From Oscillospiraceae bacterium (GTDB lineage Bacteria > Bacillota > Clostridia > Oscillospirales > Ruminococcaceae): a stretch of DNA of 6,933 nt. Where the stretch lies: positions 1 through 6,933 of the forward strand of contig JAHZBJ010000105.1 of the NCBI GenBank assembly GCA_019423445.1. Reading direction: 5' to 3'. A program made the translations under genes and the position numbers. Within the stretch, counting starts at the first letter, position 1. The number at the start of each line of letters is the position of its first letter. Below are positions 1-6,026 of the stretch, in pieces. The notes beneath the pieces are model-generated. The model did not search any database, had not been told where the DNA came from, and saw only the letters and a list, made by a program, of their open reading frames with translations.

Positions 1-811
1 TATCCTTGGTGCGGATGGAGTTGATCATCAGCTGTCCCAGGCCGGGGATGGAAAACACCTGCTCGATAACGATGGAGCCGCCCAGAGCGACGCCGAAGTT
101 CACGCCGATAACGGTGACCACCGGCAGCAGGGAGTTCCGGAGAGCGTGGTGGTAGATGACCCGCCGGGGGCTGGCGCCCTTAGCGTGGGCGGTGCGGATA
201 TAGTCCTGGCGGATCACTTCCAGCATGGTGGAGCGGGTCATACGCAGCAGCGCCGCCGTGGTGGCGGAGGCGGAAGCGATGGAGGGCAGGACATATGCGG
301 AGAAGGTGTCGTCAAAGACGGTGGGGAACCAGCCCAGGTTCAGAGAGAACACCAACATCAGCATCATGGCAAGGAAGAAGCCGGGCATGGAGGTGAGCAG
401 CAGGGAGATGCCCAGCATGGTGGTGTCCACCACGGAGTACTGCTTTACCGCCGAGATGACGCCGATGGGCAAGCCCAGGGCCACGGCGATGACGATACTG
501 ATGGTGGCCAGTTCCACGGTGTAGGGGAGCCGGACCAGGATCTCATTGATCACTGGGATGCCGGTGCGGTAAGATTCACCCAGGTCCCCGTGGAGGGCAT
601 CCAGGATGTAGTTTGCATAGCGGAGCGGAAGGGGATCATTCAGGCCAAGTTCTTCCCGGACCTGTTCCAGAGCTTCTGGGGGAGCGCCTTCGCCCAGGAT
701 CAGCATGGCCGGATCGCCGGGGGTGAGGCTCATAATCAGGAAGATGATGAGGGACACGCCCAGGACCACCGGGATCAGGAGAATCAGGCGCTTTACGATA
801 TATCGGATCAT
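1..811 (-). CDS. Peptide-type ABC importer inner-membrane permease (DppB/OppB/GsiC family), C-terminus cut by window edge
   Basis: This is one of the two membrane subunits of a family-5 (di/oligopeptide, nickel or glutathione type) ABC importer. It forms half of the transmembrane channel that receives substrate from the binding lipoprotein encoded just upstream. The visible 270 residues start MIRYIVKRLILLIPVV, the typical N-terminal membrane helix of DppB-type permeases, followed by the TPGDP motif (residues 30-34) and the external segment with GDLGESYRTG (75-84). Further hydrophobic helices lie near residues 97-120, 130-157 and 229-250. The cytoplasmic EAA loop that docks on the ATPase is clear at about 198-227 (DYIRTAHAKGASPRRV, then HALRN). 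The family's conserved E-x-VFSIPGLG segment is at 250-259. Relatives are a little over 300 residues, so roughly the last 35-45 are missing. The ATG at 811 is preceded by AAAGGA (826-821) with a 9-base spacer. Other permease and ATPase genes would be expected beyond the left edge. The family is certain; the substrate is not. Confidence 0.95.
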   Translation of the reverse strand, partial: MIRYIVKRLILLIPVVLGVSLIIFLIMSLTPGDPAMLILGEGAPPEALEQVREELGLNDPLPLRYANYILDALHGDLGESYRTGIPVINEILVRLPYTVELATISIVIAVALGLPIGVISAVKQYSVVDTTMLGISLLLTSMPGFFLAMMLMLVFSLNLGWFPTVFDDTFSAYVLPSIASASATTAALLRMTRSTMLEVIRQDYIRTAHAKGASPRRVIYHHALRNSLLPVVTVIGVNFGVALGGSIVIEQVFSIPGLGQLMINSIRTKD

Positions 812-847
812 AGGCAGCCATCCTTTCTGCGGCAGGCCGTTGCTTCC

Positions 848-890
848 AAAAGGGGCTTGCAGGGCCGCCCGAAGGCAGGCCCTGCAAGCC
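848..890 (-). terminator. Intercistronic hairpin with UUCG loop between binding-protein and permease genes (attenuator or mRNA-stabilising stem)
   Basis: Two perfectly complementary 13-base arms, GGCTTGCAGGGCC (854-866) and GGCCCTGCAAGCC (878-890), enclose 11 bases. Read on the minus strand, the inner bases form three more pairs closed by a UUCG tetraloop (870-873), leaving one bulged U. The stem is followed in the transcript by CC and four U (851-848), and A residues precede it, so it resembles a weak intrinsic terminator. It lies 26 bases after the binding-protein stop codon. In solute-binding-protein operons such stems commonly let part of the transcripts stop, or protect the 3' end, so that the binding protein outnumbers the permease. 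That role is inferred; the structure is read directly from the sequence. Confidence 0.8.
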
Positions 891-915
891 TTTCAAAAAC
901 ACGGCTTACATTGGA

Positions 916-2493
916 TTACTCGATGTACAGGCCGCTCCAGGGGATACGGTACAGGGGATGGGCGAAGAAGCCCTTGATATCGGCCCTGGCAGCGATGGAG
1001 TTGGCGTCGGTGTACAGAGGAATAACGGGGACATCCTCCTTGATGATCTCATAGCACTGGTTATAAATTTCCTGACGGCCGGCGGAGTCGCTGAGGGTCC
1101 GGGCTTCCTCAACCAGAGCGTCAAACTCAGGGTTGGAGTAACCGGCATAGTTATTGCCGCCGCCGATGTAATCGGTGGTCAGACGCCGGGTCAGCAGATA
1201 GTCGGCGTCCAGAACTTCCATGTTGGTCATACGCAGGGAGGCGACAAACTGCCGGTTGGAAGAAACGGTATCCAGCCAGGTGGCGCGCTCCAGCTTATCG
1301 AAGGTGACATTAATGCCGATCTGGGCCAGCTGACCCTGCATAACCTCTGCAGCAGTCATGTAGGTCTTGCTGGAATCCTGGGTGAAGACTACGTCAAAGC
1401 CGTCGGGATAGCCGGCTTCGGCCATCAGTTTCTTGGCCTCTTCCAGGTTCTGATCATACCACTCGAAATCGGGGTTGTAGCCGAAGGCGGCGGTGGCGCA
1501 GAAGCAGTCGGTGACAACGCCCATGCCCTCGCGGCCGGCCAGCAGGAGATCATCCCGGTTGAGGGCCAGAGCCACAGCCTTACGCAGACGGACATCGGTG
1601 AAAATGCCGTCGGTGCAGTTGAAGGTGATGTCGAACAGACCAACACCGCCGTCGCACTCATAGATGGCGATATCCGGGTTGTCGACCAGGTGGAGCAGGT
1701 CGTTGTTCTGCAGCCCGTAATAGTAGTCCAGGGTGCCTTCCTCCAGGGCGATGGCGCCGGCGGACTGATCGGTGATCAGGGTAGCCTCAACGGTCTTGAA
1801 GTAGGGAGTGCCGCCCCAGTAATCATCGAAGGCCTCGAAGCTCAGGGAAGCGCCGCTCTGCCACTTGGTGAGCTTGTAGGCGCCGGTGCCGCAGGTGACA
1901 TCGCGGCCGAAATCCTTGCCCTCGGCTTCGGCTTCCTCAACAGCTCTCTTGGAAACGATGCTCCAGGAGGGGTTGGAGAGCACGTCCAGGATGGGGGCGT
2001 AGCCGTATTTCAGGACAACCTTCACATGGCTGTCGTCCACCTTCTCAAAGTGGTCGATGGAGCCGCTGAGCTGAGCCAGGTAGCTGGAAGCCAGGCCCCG
2101 CTCCAGGGAGAACATAACGTCATCAACGGTGAGAGTATCGCCGTTGTGGAACTTCAGGTCATCACGGATGGTGAAGACCACCTCGGAGGAGTCCTCGTTG
2201 ATCTCCCAGTCGCTGGCGATGGCGGGAACATATTCCTGGGTCTGCCAGTCGAAGGTCAGCAGGGGATCATACACCTGCATGATGAAGATACGGGTGATCA
2301 GGTCCTTGCACTCGGCCGGGTCCATAGAGGTGGGCTCGGCGCTCATGCCCATGTGGAAGGCGGTTCTGGGGGTGCCGTCGCTGGCGGCGGAACTGGCCTG
2401 ACTGCTGGTGCCGCTCTTGCCGCAGCCCACCAGAGCAGTTACCACCAGCATCACCGCGATAAGCAGGGCAAGTGTTTTTCTCGTGCGAATCAT
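916..2493 (-). CDS. Extracellular solute-binding lipoprotein of a peptide/nickel-type ABC importer (SBP family 5)
   Basis: This 525-residue protein captures substrate outside the membrane and delivers it to the permease encoded downstream. It opens with a lipoprotein signal: basic MIRTRK, a hydrophobic stretch (about 8-22) and the lipobox LVGC, so Cys24 should be the lipidated first residue of the mature protein. A Ser/Gly/Ala-rich linker (25-40) follows. Family-5 hallmarks are DPAECKDLI with YDPLLTFD (58-82), FTIRDDLKFHNGD with DDVMFSLER (107-132), CGTGAYKL (201-208; usually VGTGPYKL) and FTDVRLRKAVALALNRD (298-314). The C-terminal part keeps the EARTLSDSAGRQEIYNQC and DVPVIPLYT segments of the family. 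Length is normal. The ATG at 2493 follows AAGGAGG (2512-2506) with a 12-base spacer. Mature-protein cysteines besides Cys24 are 62, 201, 280, 293, 330 and 332, plus one near the C-terminus, which is many for this class. Dipeptide, oligopeptide, glutathione or nickel are all possible ligands, so no gene symbol is given. It is probably regulated by the divergent LysR-type gene. Confidence 0.95.
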   Translation of the reverse strand: MIRTRKTLALLIAVMLVVTALVGCGKSGTSSQASSAASDGTPRTAFHMGMSAEPTSMDPAECKDLITRIFIMQVYDPLLTFDWQTQEYVPAIASDWEINEDSSEVVFTIRDDLKFHNGDTLTVDDVMFSLERGLASSYLAQLSGSIDHFEKVDDSHVKVVLKYGYAPILDVLSNPSWSIVSKRAVEEAEAEGKDFGRDVTCGTGAYKLTKWQSGASLSFEAFDDYWGGTPYFKTVEATLITDQSAGAIALEEGTLDYYYGLQNNDLLHLVDNPDIAIYECDGGVGLFDITFNCTDGIFTDVRLRKAVALALNRDDLLLAGREGMGVVTDCFCATAAFGYNPDFEWYDQNLEEAKKLMAEAGYPDGFDVVFTQDSSKTYMTAAEVMQGQLAQIGINVTFDKLERATWLDTVSSNRQFVASLRMTNMEVLDADYLLTRRLTTDYIGGGNNYAGYSNPEFDALVEEARTLSDSAGRQEIYNQCYEIIKEDVPVIPLYTDANSIAARADIKGFFAHPLYRIPWSGLYIE

Positions 2494-2517
2494 ACTTTTT
2501 CTTTTCCTCCTTCTTCG

Positions 2518-2534
2518 CCGGTTGAAATAACCGG
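2518..2534 (-). repeat. Short inverted repeat in the leader of the binding-protein gene
   Basis: CCGGTT (2518-2523) and AACCGG (2529-2534) are perfect inverted copies separated by five bases. They lie immediately upstream of the AAGGAGG ribosome binding site (2512-2506) in an otherwise AT-rich leader. The repeat could fold as a small 5' UTR hairpin or be a protein-binding dyad next to the promoter. The symmetry is directly visible; any function is inferred. Confidence 0.45.
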
Positions 2535-2547
2535 TTTAATTAAAGAT

Positions 2548-2576
2548 AGTTTATTACTGAATTGTTACTATGTAAA
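2548..2576 (-). promoter_or_regulatory. Candidate promoter of the ABC importer operon
   Basis: On the minus strand TTTACA (2576-2571) is separated by 17 bases from TAAACT (2553-2548). This gives 5/6 and 4/6 matches to a sigma-A promoter and a start of transcription near 2541, about 50 bases before the ATG. The surrounding DNA is so AT-rich that chance matches are common, so this is only the best candidate I found in the leader. Confidence 0.35.
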
Positions 2577-2622
2577 ATAAAAGTAAATCAACAAAACATT
2601 TTGAAAAAATTAAAAATCAGGC

Positions 2623-2636
2623 TTTTCAGTGGAAAA
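2623..2636. promoter_or_regulatory. Candidate operator dyad TTTTC-N4-GAAAA
   Basis: TTTTC (2623-2627) and GAAAA (2632-2636) form a perfect 5-base dyad around AGTG. It lies upstream of the proposed importer promoter and loosely resembles a CodY-type ATTTTC/GAAAAT site, but with four central bases rather than one, so a CodY match is not claimed. Confidence 0.25.
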
Positions 2637-2639
2637 TCA

Positions 2640-2704
2640 CTGCAAATTTACAGAGTAGAAGCGTCAAAATAGACATTTAAACATAAATTTATTCTGCAAA
2701 TTTA
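2640..2704. promoter_or_regulatory. Candidate LysR-type regulator binding region: palindrome CTGCAAATTTACAG plus an 11-base direct repeat
   Basis: CTGCAAATTTACAG (2640-2653) is a near-perfect 14-base palindrome, with six of seven positions paired. Its first 11 bases, CTGCAAATTTA, recur exactly at 2694-2704. The 54-base offset is close to five turns of the helix, so both copies would face the same side of the DNA. LysR-type proteins usually bind as tetramers to two sites around a dyad in the gap between regulator and divergent target, and this pair sits centrally in that gap. It is not a textbook T-N11-A box, so the assignment is an inference from position and symmetry. Confidence 0.35.
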
Positions 2705-2786
2705 AACAAAAAAATATTTTGAAAAAAATGTTATGATGTTTTACCTTGCTATTCTGGTGAGAATATGGTATTTCTGATATATAAAT

Positions 2787-2792
2787 TATAAT
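2787..2792 (+). promoter_or_regulatory. Candidate -10 element of the LysR-type regulator gene
   Basis: A perfect TATAAT lies 48 bases before the proposed TTG start. The hexamer 17 bases upstream (TATGGT, 2764-2769) is a poor -35 match, so the promoter may be weak or dependent on the regulator itself. A nearby TATAAA (2780-2785) is an alternative. Confidence 0.4.
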
Positions 2793-2828
2793 ATTTTTTA
2801 AATTTTATTTTGATAAGCCAAAAGAAAT

Positions 2829-2835
2829 GGGGTGA
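2829..2835 (+). promoter_or_regulatory. Ribosome binding site deciding the LysR-type gene start
   Basis: GGGGTGA lies 5 bases before TTG at 2841, a good match to the 16S rRNA tail (GGAGGTGA). The in-frame GTG at 2832 lies inside this motif and has no Shine-Dalgarno sequence of its own upstream. TTG is therefore the better start, although a GTG start is possible. Confidence 0.55.
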
Positions 2836-2840
2836 CAGAA

Positions 2841-3776
2841 TTGAATCTGAAAGAGCAGCGATATGTATGCACCTTGGCGGAGACAGGGAGTCTTGCCGCC
2901 TCTGCCCGTCTGCTGAATATTTCCAGTTCCGCTTTGAGTCTCTATATTAGCAATCTGGAAAATTCCATGGGGGTCAAGCTATTTGAGCGCGTGGGGAAGC
3001 AGTTTGTCACCACCTACATTGGGGAGCTGTATGTAAAGGCAGCCAAGGAGATGCTTCGGATCAAAAGCGATTTCGATTTTGCCCTCAGCGATGTGGTGGA
3101 AAACTACCGGGGGCGGATCCATCTGGGAATGCAGCGGTTTCGTTCCCCCTATATTTCACCTCAGTTAATCTACTCCTTTTCCCAGATCCATCCCAGCATC
3201 AGCGTGGTTTTGACAGAAGCCATCACCAGTGAGGGAGTAGCTGGACTTTTGGACAACAAGCTGGATCTGTATTTTGGAAACTACCTGGACCACCGTCACA
3301 GTGAACTTTCCTATCAGACCATCGCCAAGGATATGATGGTTTTGGTTACCGCCCAAGATCACCCGGTAAGAAGAGTGGCCCAGCCTACCACCTGGGGGCC
3401 GTATCCATGGGTGAATCTTCAGCATTTGAAGAACGAGCGAATTTTGATGCAGAACATGCAGACGACCACCAATATGATTACATACCGTCTCTTTGAAGAG
3501 AATCACTTTAAGCCCAGCAACGTGGTACCGGTGGGGTCGGTGGCTACCACCTTACAAATGGTGGGGTACAATTATGGGATCTTTTTCTGCCCGGCCAGCT
3601 TTGTGAAGATCGTTCCTTTGAAGCGCCCCACAGCAGTCTACAGCGTGGGAAATTCTCCCCTGATGGTGGAGTTTGGTGTTATCAGCAAAAAGGGCCGGGA
3701 ACTTCCCCAGTACGCAGACGAAATGGTGGATTTGGTAAGAGACCTGACCAGAGATGTCATGAGCCCGGTACGGTGA
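2841..3776 (+). CDS. LysR-type transcriptional regulator, divergent from the peptide-type ABC importer
   Basis: This DNA-binding regulator probably controls the divergently transcribed importer and itself. From the TTG start it has 311 residues, the usual LysR-family size. The N-terminal winged helix-turn-helix is clear: NLKEQRYVCTLAETGSLA (2-19), the recognition region with NISSSALSLYISNLE (26-40), and the wing MGVKLFER (43-50). A linker helix (about 60-88) leads to the periplasmic-binding-protein-like effector domain from about residue 91 (RIHLGMQRF, then SPQLIYSFSQIHPSI). This domain continues to the C-terminus without a break. The start is chosen on the GGGGTGA site 5 bases upstream and because LysR proteins typically begin M-N-L-K; a GTG at 2832 would add three residues. 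The effector is unknown. Family members sense small metabolites such as amino acids, so a peptide-derived ligand would fit the neighbour, but this is a guess from context. A terminator hairpin follows. Confidence 0.93.
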   Translation: MNLKEQRYVCTLAETGSLAASARLLNISSSALSLYISNLENSMGVKLFERVGKQFVTTYIGELYVKAAKEMLRIKSDFDFALSDVVENYRGRIHLGMQRFRSPYISPQLIYSFSQIHPSISVVLTEAITSEGVAGLLDNKLDLYFGNYLDHRHSELSYQTIAKDMMVLVTAQDHPVRRVAQPTTWGPYPWVNLQHLKNERILMQNMQTTTNMITYRLFEENHFKPSNVVPVGSVATTLQMVGYNYGIFFCPASFVKIVPLKRPTAVYSVGNSPLMVEFGVISKKGRELPQYADEMVDLVRDLTRDVMSPVR

Positions 3777-3840
3777 TGAAAAATGGGAAAATCCGGCATT
3801 CGAAAACAAAACTTTGCTGCTTTGATTCTGCAGTAAAAAC

Positions 3841-3877
3841 GGAATCCTTCTTTCGGGAAGGATTCCTATTATATAAT
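3841..3877 (+). terminator. Rho-independent terminator of the LysR-type gene
   Basis: GGAATCCTTC (3841-3850) and GAAGGATTCC (3857-3866) form a perfect 10-base stem around a UUCG loop (3852-3855) closed by a U-G pair. An interrupted T-rich tail, TATTATAT, follows. It lies 64 bases after the LysR stop codon. Five A residues (3835-3839) precede the stem, so it could also stop leftward transcripts. Confidence 0.8.
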
Positions 3878-3981
3878 AAGGAATGATTTTGCTCAAAACT
3901 GCCCTTTCGGCAATACTAAAAATCACATCTTCCCCCAATAAAAGGTGAACCGGAAGAGAGAAAAAGAAGACCGCTTTTAGC

Positions 3982-4010
3982 TTGTAAAGAGTGGATAGAA
4001 ACGGTATAAT
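3982..4010 (+). promoter_or_regulatory. Sigma-A type promoter of uvrC
   Basis: TTGTAA (3982-3987), a 17-base spacer and a perfect TATAAT (4005-4010) make a near-consensus housekeeping promoter. Transcription should start near 4017, giving a leader of about 64 bases. No SOS (LexA) box was recognised by eye beside it. The rest of the 3777-4080 gap holds only the terminator above and no convincing gene. Confidence 0.75.
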
Positions 4011-4065
4011 AAAACTATTATAGAGAGTGCACAGCAAGGCCTGTGAAAAGGCGCCGGAAAGAGAA

Positions 4066-4073
4066 AAGGAGGT
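4066..4073 (+). promoter_or_regulatory. Ribosome binding site deciding the uvrC start
   Basis: AAGGAGGT lies 7 bases before the GTG at 4081 and 13 bases before the ATG at 4087. The GTG therefore has the normal spacing. Starts further upstream, such as the one at 4027, would place this strong site inside the gene and lack a site of their own. Confidence 0.7.
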
Positions 4074-4080
4074 GGGAGCT

Positions 4081-5925
4081 GTGGATATGGCCATTGTAGA
4101 AAAGCTGCGACAGCGGACCCATCTTCTGCCCCAGGAGCCGGGGGTTTACCTGATGAAGGACGGCAAAGGGGAGATCATCTATATCGGCAAGGCAAAGTCC
4201 CTGAAAAACCGTGTTTCTTCTTATTTCCGGTCGGTGGAACGCCATCAGGCCAAGGTGTACCATATGGTGGAAAACGTCCGGGATTTCGATTATATTGTCA
4301 CTGACAGTGAATTTGAAGCACTGGTGTTGGAGGCTAGTCTCATCAAGCTCCATACCCCTAAGTACAATATTCTCCTAAAGGACGCCAAAGGCTATTTTTA
4401 TGTTGGAATTTCCCCTGGCCCCTACAGCCGCCTTACCTTTGAGATGCAAAAAGACCGCAAGGATATGACATACCTGGGACCGTACACCTCTTCTATGGTG
4501 GTGAAACAGACCGTGGACGAGGCCAACAAGGCCTTCCTGCTGCCTACATGTACCCGCCGGTTTCCCGAGGACTTCGGGAAAGGGCGTCCCTGTCTCAACT
4601 TCCATATCAAGCAATGCATGGGGGTTTGCACCGGCAAAATCTCCCAGGAACAGTATGAGGAAGTCTTTGGAGAGGCGCTGGCTTTTGTCAAGGGCGGCGG
4701 AAGCCAGTCGGTGGAGGAACTGACCCAAAAGATGGAAGAGGCGGCGGAATCTCTGGATTTTGAGCGTGCTGCCAGGTACCGGGATCGGATCAAAGCCATA
4801 CAGCGAATTACCGCCCAGCAGAAGGTAATGGCCTATAACCACAAAAGCCTGGATGTTATCGCAGCGGTCCAAGGAACAGACAGCATCTATATTTCGGTGC
4901 TGGTGTTCCGGGGCGGGCGCCTTAGGGACAAACTGGACTTTGCCTTTGAGTGTTTTGAAAGCATTGAAAATGTAATAGGAGAGTTTATCCTCAGTTACTA
5001 TCCAGGGCGGGCGGATGGCCCCTCGGAGCTTTTCCTGGACCGCCAGGTGCCGGATCAGGAGCTGCTGGCTCAACTGATCTCCCAGGACCGGGGTAAGAAG
5101 CTTACGATTTCGGTACCGGCCAGAGGGCAGGGACTCCAGCTTGTGAAAATGGCCCAGAACAACGCAGCTCAGACTTTGGCCACCAAGACCCGCCGCACCG
5201 GCCGGGAGATGACAGCGGTGGGAGAGCTAGGGATTCTTTTGGGTCTGGAATCACCTCCTGCCTATATTGAAGCCTACGACATTTCCAATTTCGGAGGGCA
5301 GACCATCGTGGGGGGAATGGTGGTTTTCGAAAACGGACGTCCGTTGAGAAAGGCGTATAAGAAATTCACCATCAGGGATCAACTCCAGCCCGACGACTAC
5401 TCCGCCATGGATCAAATGCTTTCCCGGCGGGTCGCCCGGTATTTGGAGGGCCCCCGGGATGGGGAAGGCTTCCACCGGCTGCCGGATCTGTGGCTCATTG
5501 ACGGCGGCGCAGGGCATGTGAAGGTGGCGGAGGAGGTGCTGGCCAGGTACGGTCTTTCCATTCCTGTGTTCGGCATGGTAAAGGATAACCGCCACCGCAC
5601 CCGAGCGATCACTTCCCAGGACCAGGAGATTGCCATCAGCGCCAACAAGGGCGTTTTTGCTTTGGTGACCACGATTCAGGATGAGGTGCACCGCTATTCC
5701 ATTGAGTTTTCCAGGAAAAGCCACGGAAAGTCCGCTATGAATACCAAGCTGATGGAAGTGGATGGTATCGGTGAGGCGAGAGCATCCGCTTTGTATCGCC
5801 ATTTTAAAACCTACAAAGCCATCAGCCAGGCTACAGTGGAGGAATTGGCGTCTGTAAAGGGAATGACCTTTTCGGCAGCGGAGAAACTTCATCAGCGGCT
5901 CCACGAAACAGACGAAAAAGAATAG
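4081..5925 (+). CDS. uvrC: UvrABC excinuclease subunit C
   Basis: UvrC makes both incisions, 3' and then 5' of a DNA lesion, after UvrA and UvrB have located it in nucleotide excision repair. With the GTG start it has 614 residues, a normal length. The N-terminal GIY-YIG nuclease (3' incision) shows GVY (21-23), YIG (34-36), Arg44 and Glu84. Four cysteines at 157, 171, 179 and 183 match the spacing of the UvrC 4Fe-4S cluster. The UVR motif that contacts UvrB is at about 210-241 (DFERAARYRDRI). The RNase H-like domain (5' incision) retains its acidic and His residues: Asp400 in AYDISN, Asp439 in PDDY, Asp474 in LIDGG and His537 in DEVHRYS. A helix-hairpin-helix DNA-binding region starts near 561 (DGIGEARASALYRHF). 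Nothing appears missing. It has its own promoter, and rsmD follows after 101 bases. Confidence 0.97.
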   Translation: MDMAIVEKLRQRTHLLPQEPGVYLMKDGKGEIIYIGKAKSLKNRVSSYFRSVERHQAKVYHMVENVRDFDYIVTDSEFEALVLEASLIKLHTPKYNILLKDAKGYFYVGISPGPYSRLTFEMQKDRKDMTYLGPYTSSMVVKQTVDEANKAFLLPTCTRRFPEDFGKGRPCLNFHIKQCMGVCTGKISQEQYEEVFGEALAFVKGGGSQSVEELTQKMEEAAESLDFERAARYRDRIKAIQRITAQQKVMAYNHKSLDVIAAVQGTDSIYISVLVFRGGRLRDKLDFAFECFESIENVIGEFILSYYPGRADGPSELFLDRQVPDQELLAQLISQDRGKKLTISVPARGQGLQLVKMAQNNAAQTLATKTRRTGREMTAVGELGILLGLESPPAYIEAYDISNFGGQTIVGGMVVFENGRPLRKAYKKFTIRDQLQPDDYSAMDQMLSRRVARYLEGPRDGEGFHRLPDLWLIDGGAGHVKVAEEVLARYGLSIPVFGMVKDNRHRTRAITSQDQEIAISANKGVFALVTTIQDEVHRYSIEFSRKSHGKSAMNTKLMEVDGIGEARASALYRHFKTYKAISQATVEELASVKGMTFSAAEKLHQRLHETDEKE

Positions 5926-5935
5926 CTGAAAAAGA

Positions 5936-5964
5936 TTGACAGAACAGAGAAAATACACAATAAT
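5936..5964 (+). promoter_or_regulatory. Promoter for rsmD-coaD
   Basis: A perfect TTGACA (5936-5941), a 17-base spacer and AATAAT (5959-5964, 5/6 match) begin only ten bases after the uvrC stop codon. Transcription would start near 5971, leaving a leader of about 55 bases before rsmD. No terminator is visible between uvrC and rsmD, so read-through from uvrC is also likely. Confidence 0.7.
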
Positions 5965-6013
5965 GGAAGAAAGGGACGAAATCGCCGCTGCGTTTTTTGT
6001 CCAAAGGATACGG

Positions 6014-6019
6014 AAGGAG
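6014..6019 (+). promoter_or_regulatory. Ribosome binding site deciding the rsmD start
   Basis: AAGGAG lies 7 bases before the TTG at 6027. A start at the earlier in-frame TTG (5997) would put this site inside the gene and add ten residues not found in the family, whose members begin close to M-R-V/I-I-x-G. Confidence 0.75.
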
Positions 6020-6026
6020 CAGGGAT

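Larger units (their letters stand above)
2594..2727. repeat. Pair of near-identical 16-base direct repeats in the divergent control region
   Basis: AAACATTTTGAAAAAA (2594-2609) and AAATATTTTGAAAAAA (2712-2727) differ at one base and lie 118 bases apart, flanking the second repeat pair (2640-2704). They contain phased-looking A runs and could bend the DNA or mark binding sites, but simple AT composition could also produce them. Confidence 0.4.

Noticed and set aside
146..1054. Open frame of about 300 codons on the plus strand over the permease and hairpin
   Set aside because: The translation is low-complexity (G/H/Q/D-rich) and runs antisense to a certain DppB-type permease and the intercistronic hairpin. 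It is a shadow frame.
958..2580. Long open frame on the plus strand (about 540 codons) antisense to the binding-protein gene
   Set aside because: It is rich in Gly, Val, Gln and His with no recognisable domain, lacks a ribosome binding site, and exactly overlies a clear family-5 binding protein. GC-biased codon use on the real strand removes stops from this frame.
2521..2830. Possible riboswitch, small RNA gene or origin-like element in the AT-rich gap
   Set aside because: Beyond short dyads and A/T runs there is no extended paired structure, conserved riboswitch core or DnaA-box cluster that I can recognise. Divergent promoter DNA explains it.
5275..5310. UvrC variant AYDISNFGG, where Proteobacterial proteins have FDISH, considered as a catalytic change
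   Set aside because: Asn at this position is, to my knowledge, common in Firmicutes UvrC, and the catalytic Asp, the other acidic residues and His537 are all kept.
4375..5958. Minus-strand open frames of about 230 codons opposite uvrC
   Set aside because: They are antisense to intact, motif-complete uvrC, with no family resemblance and no ribosome binding sites.
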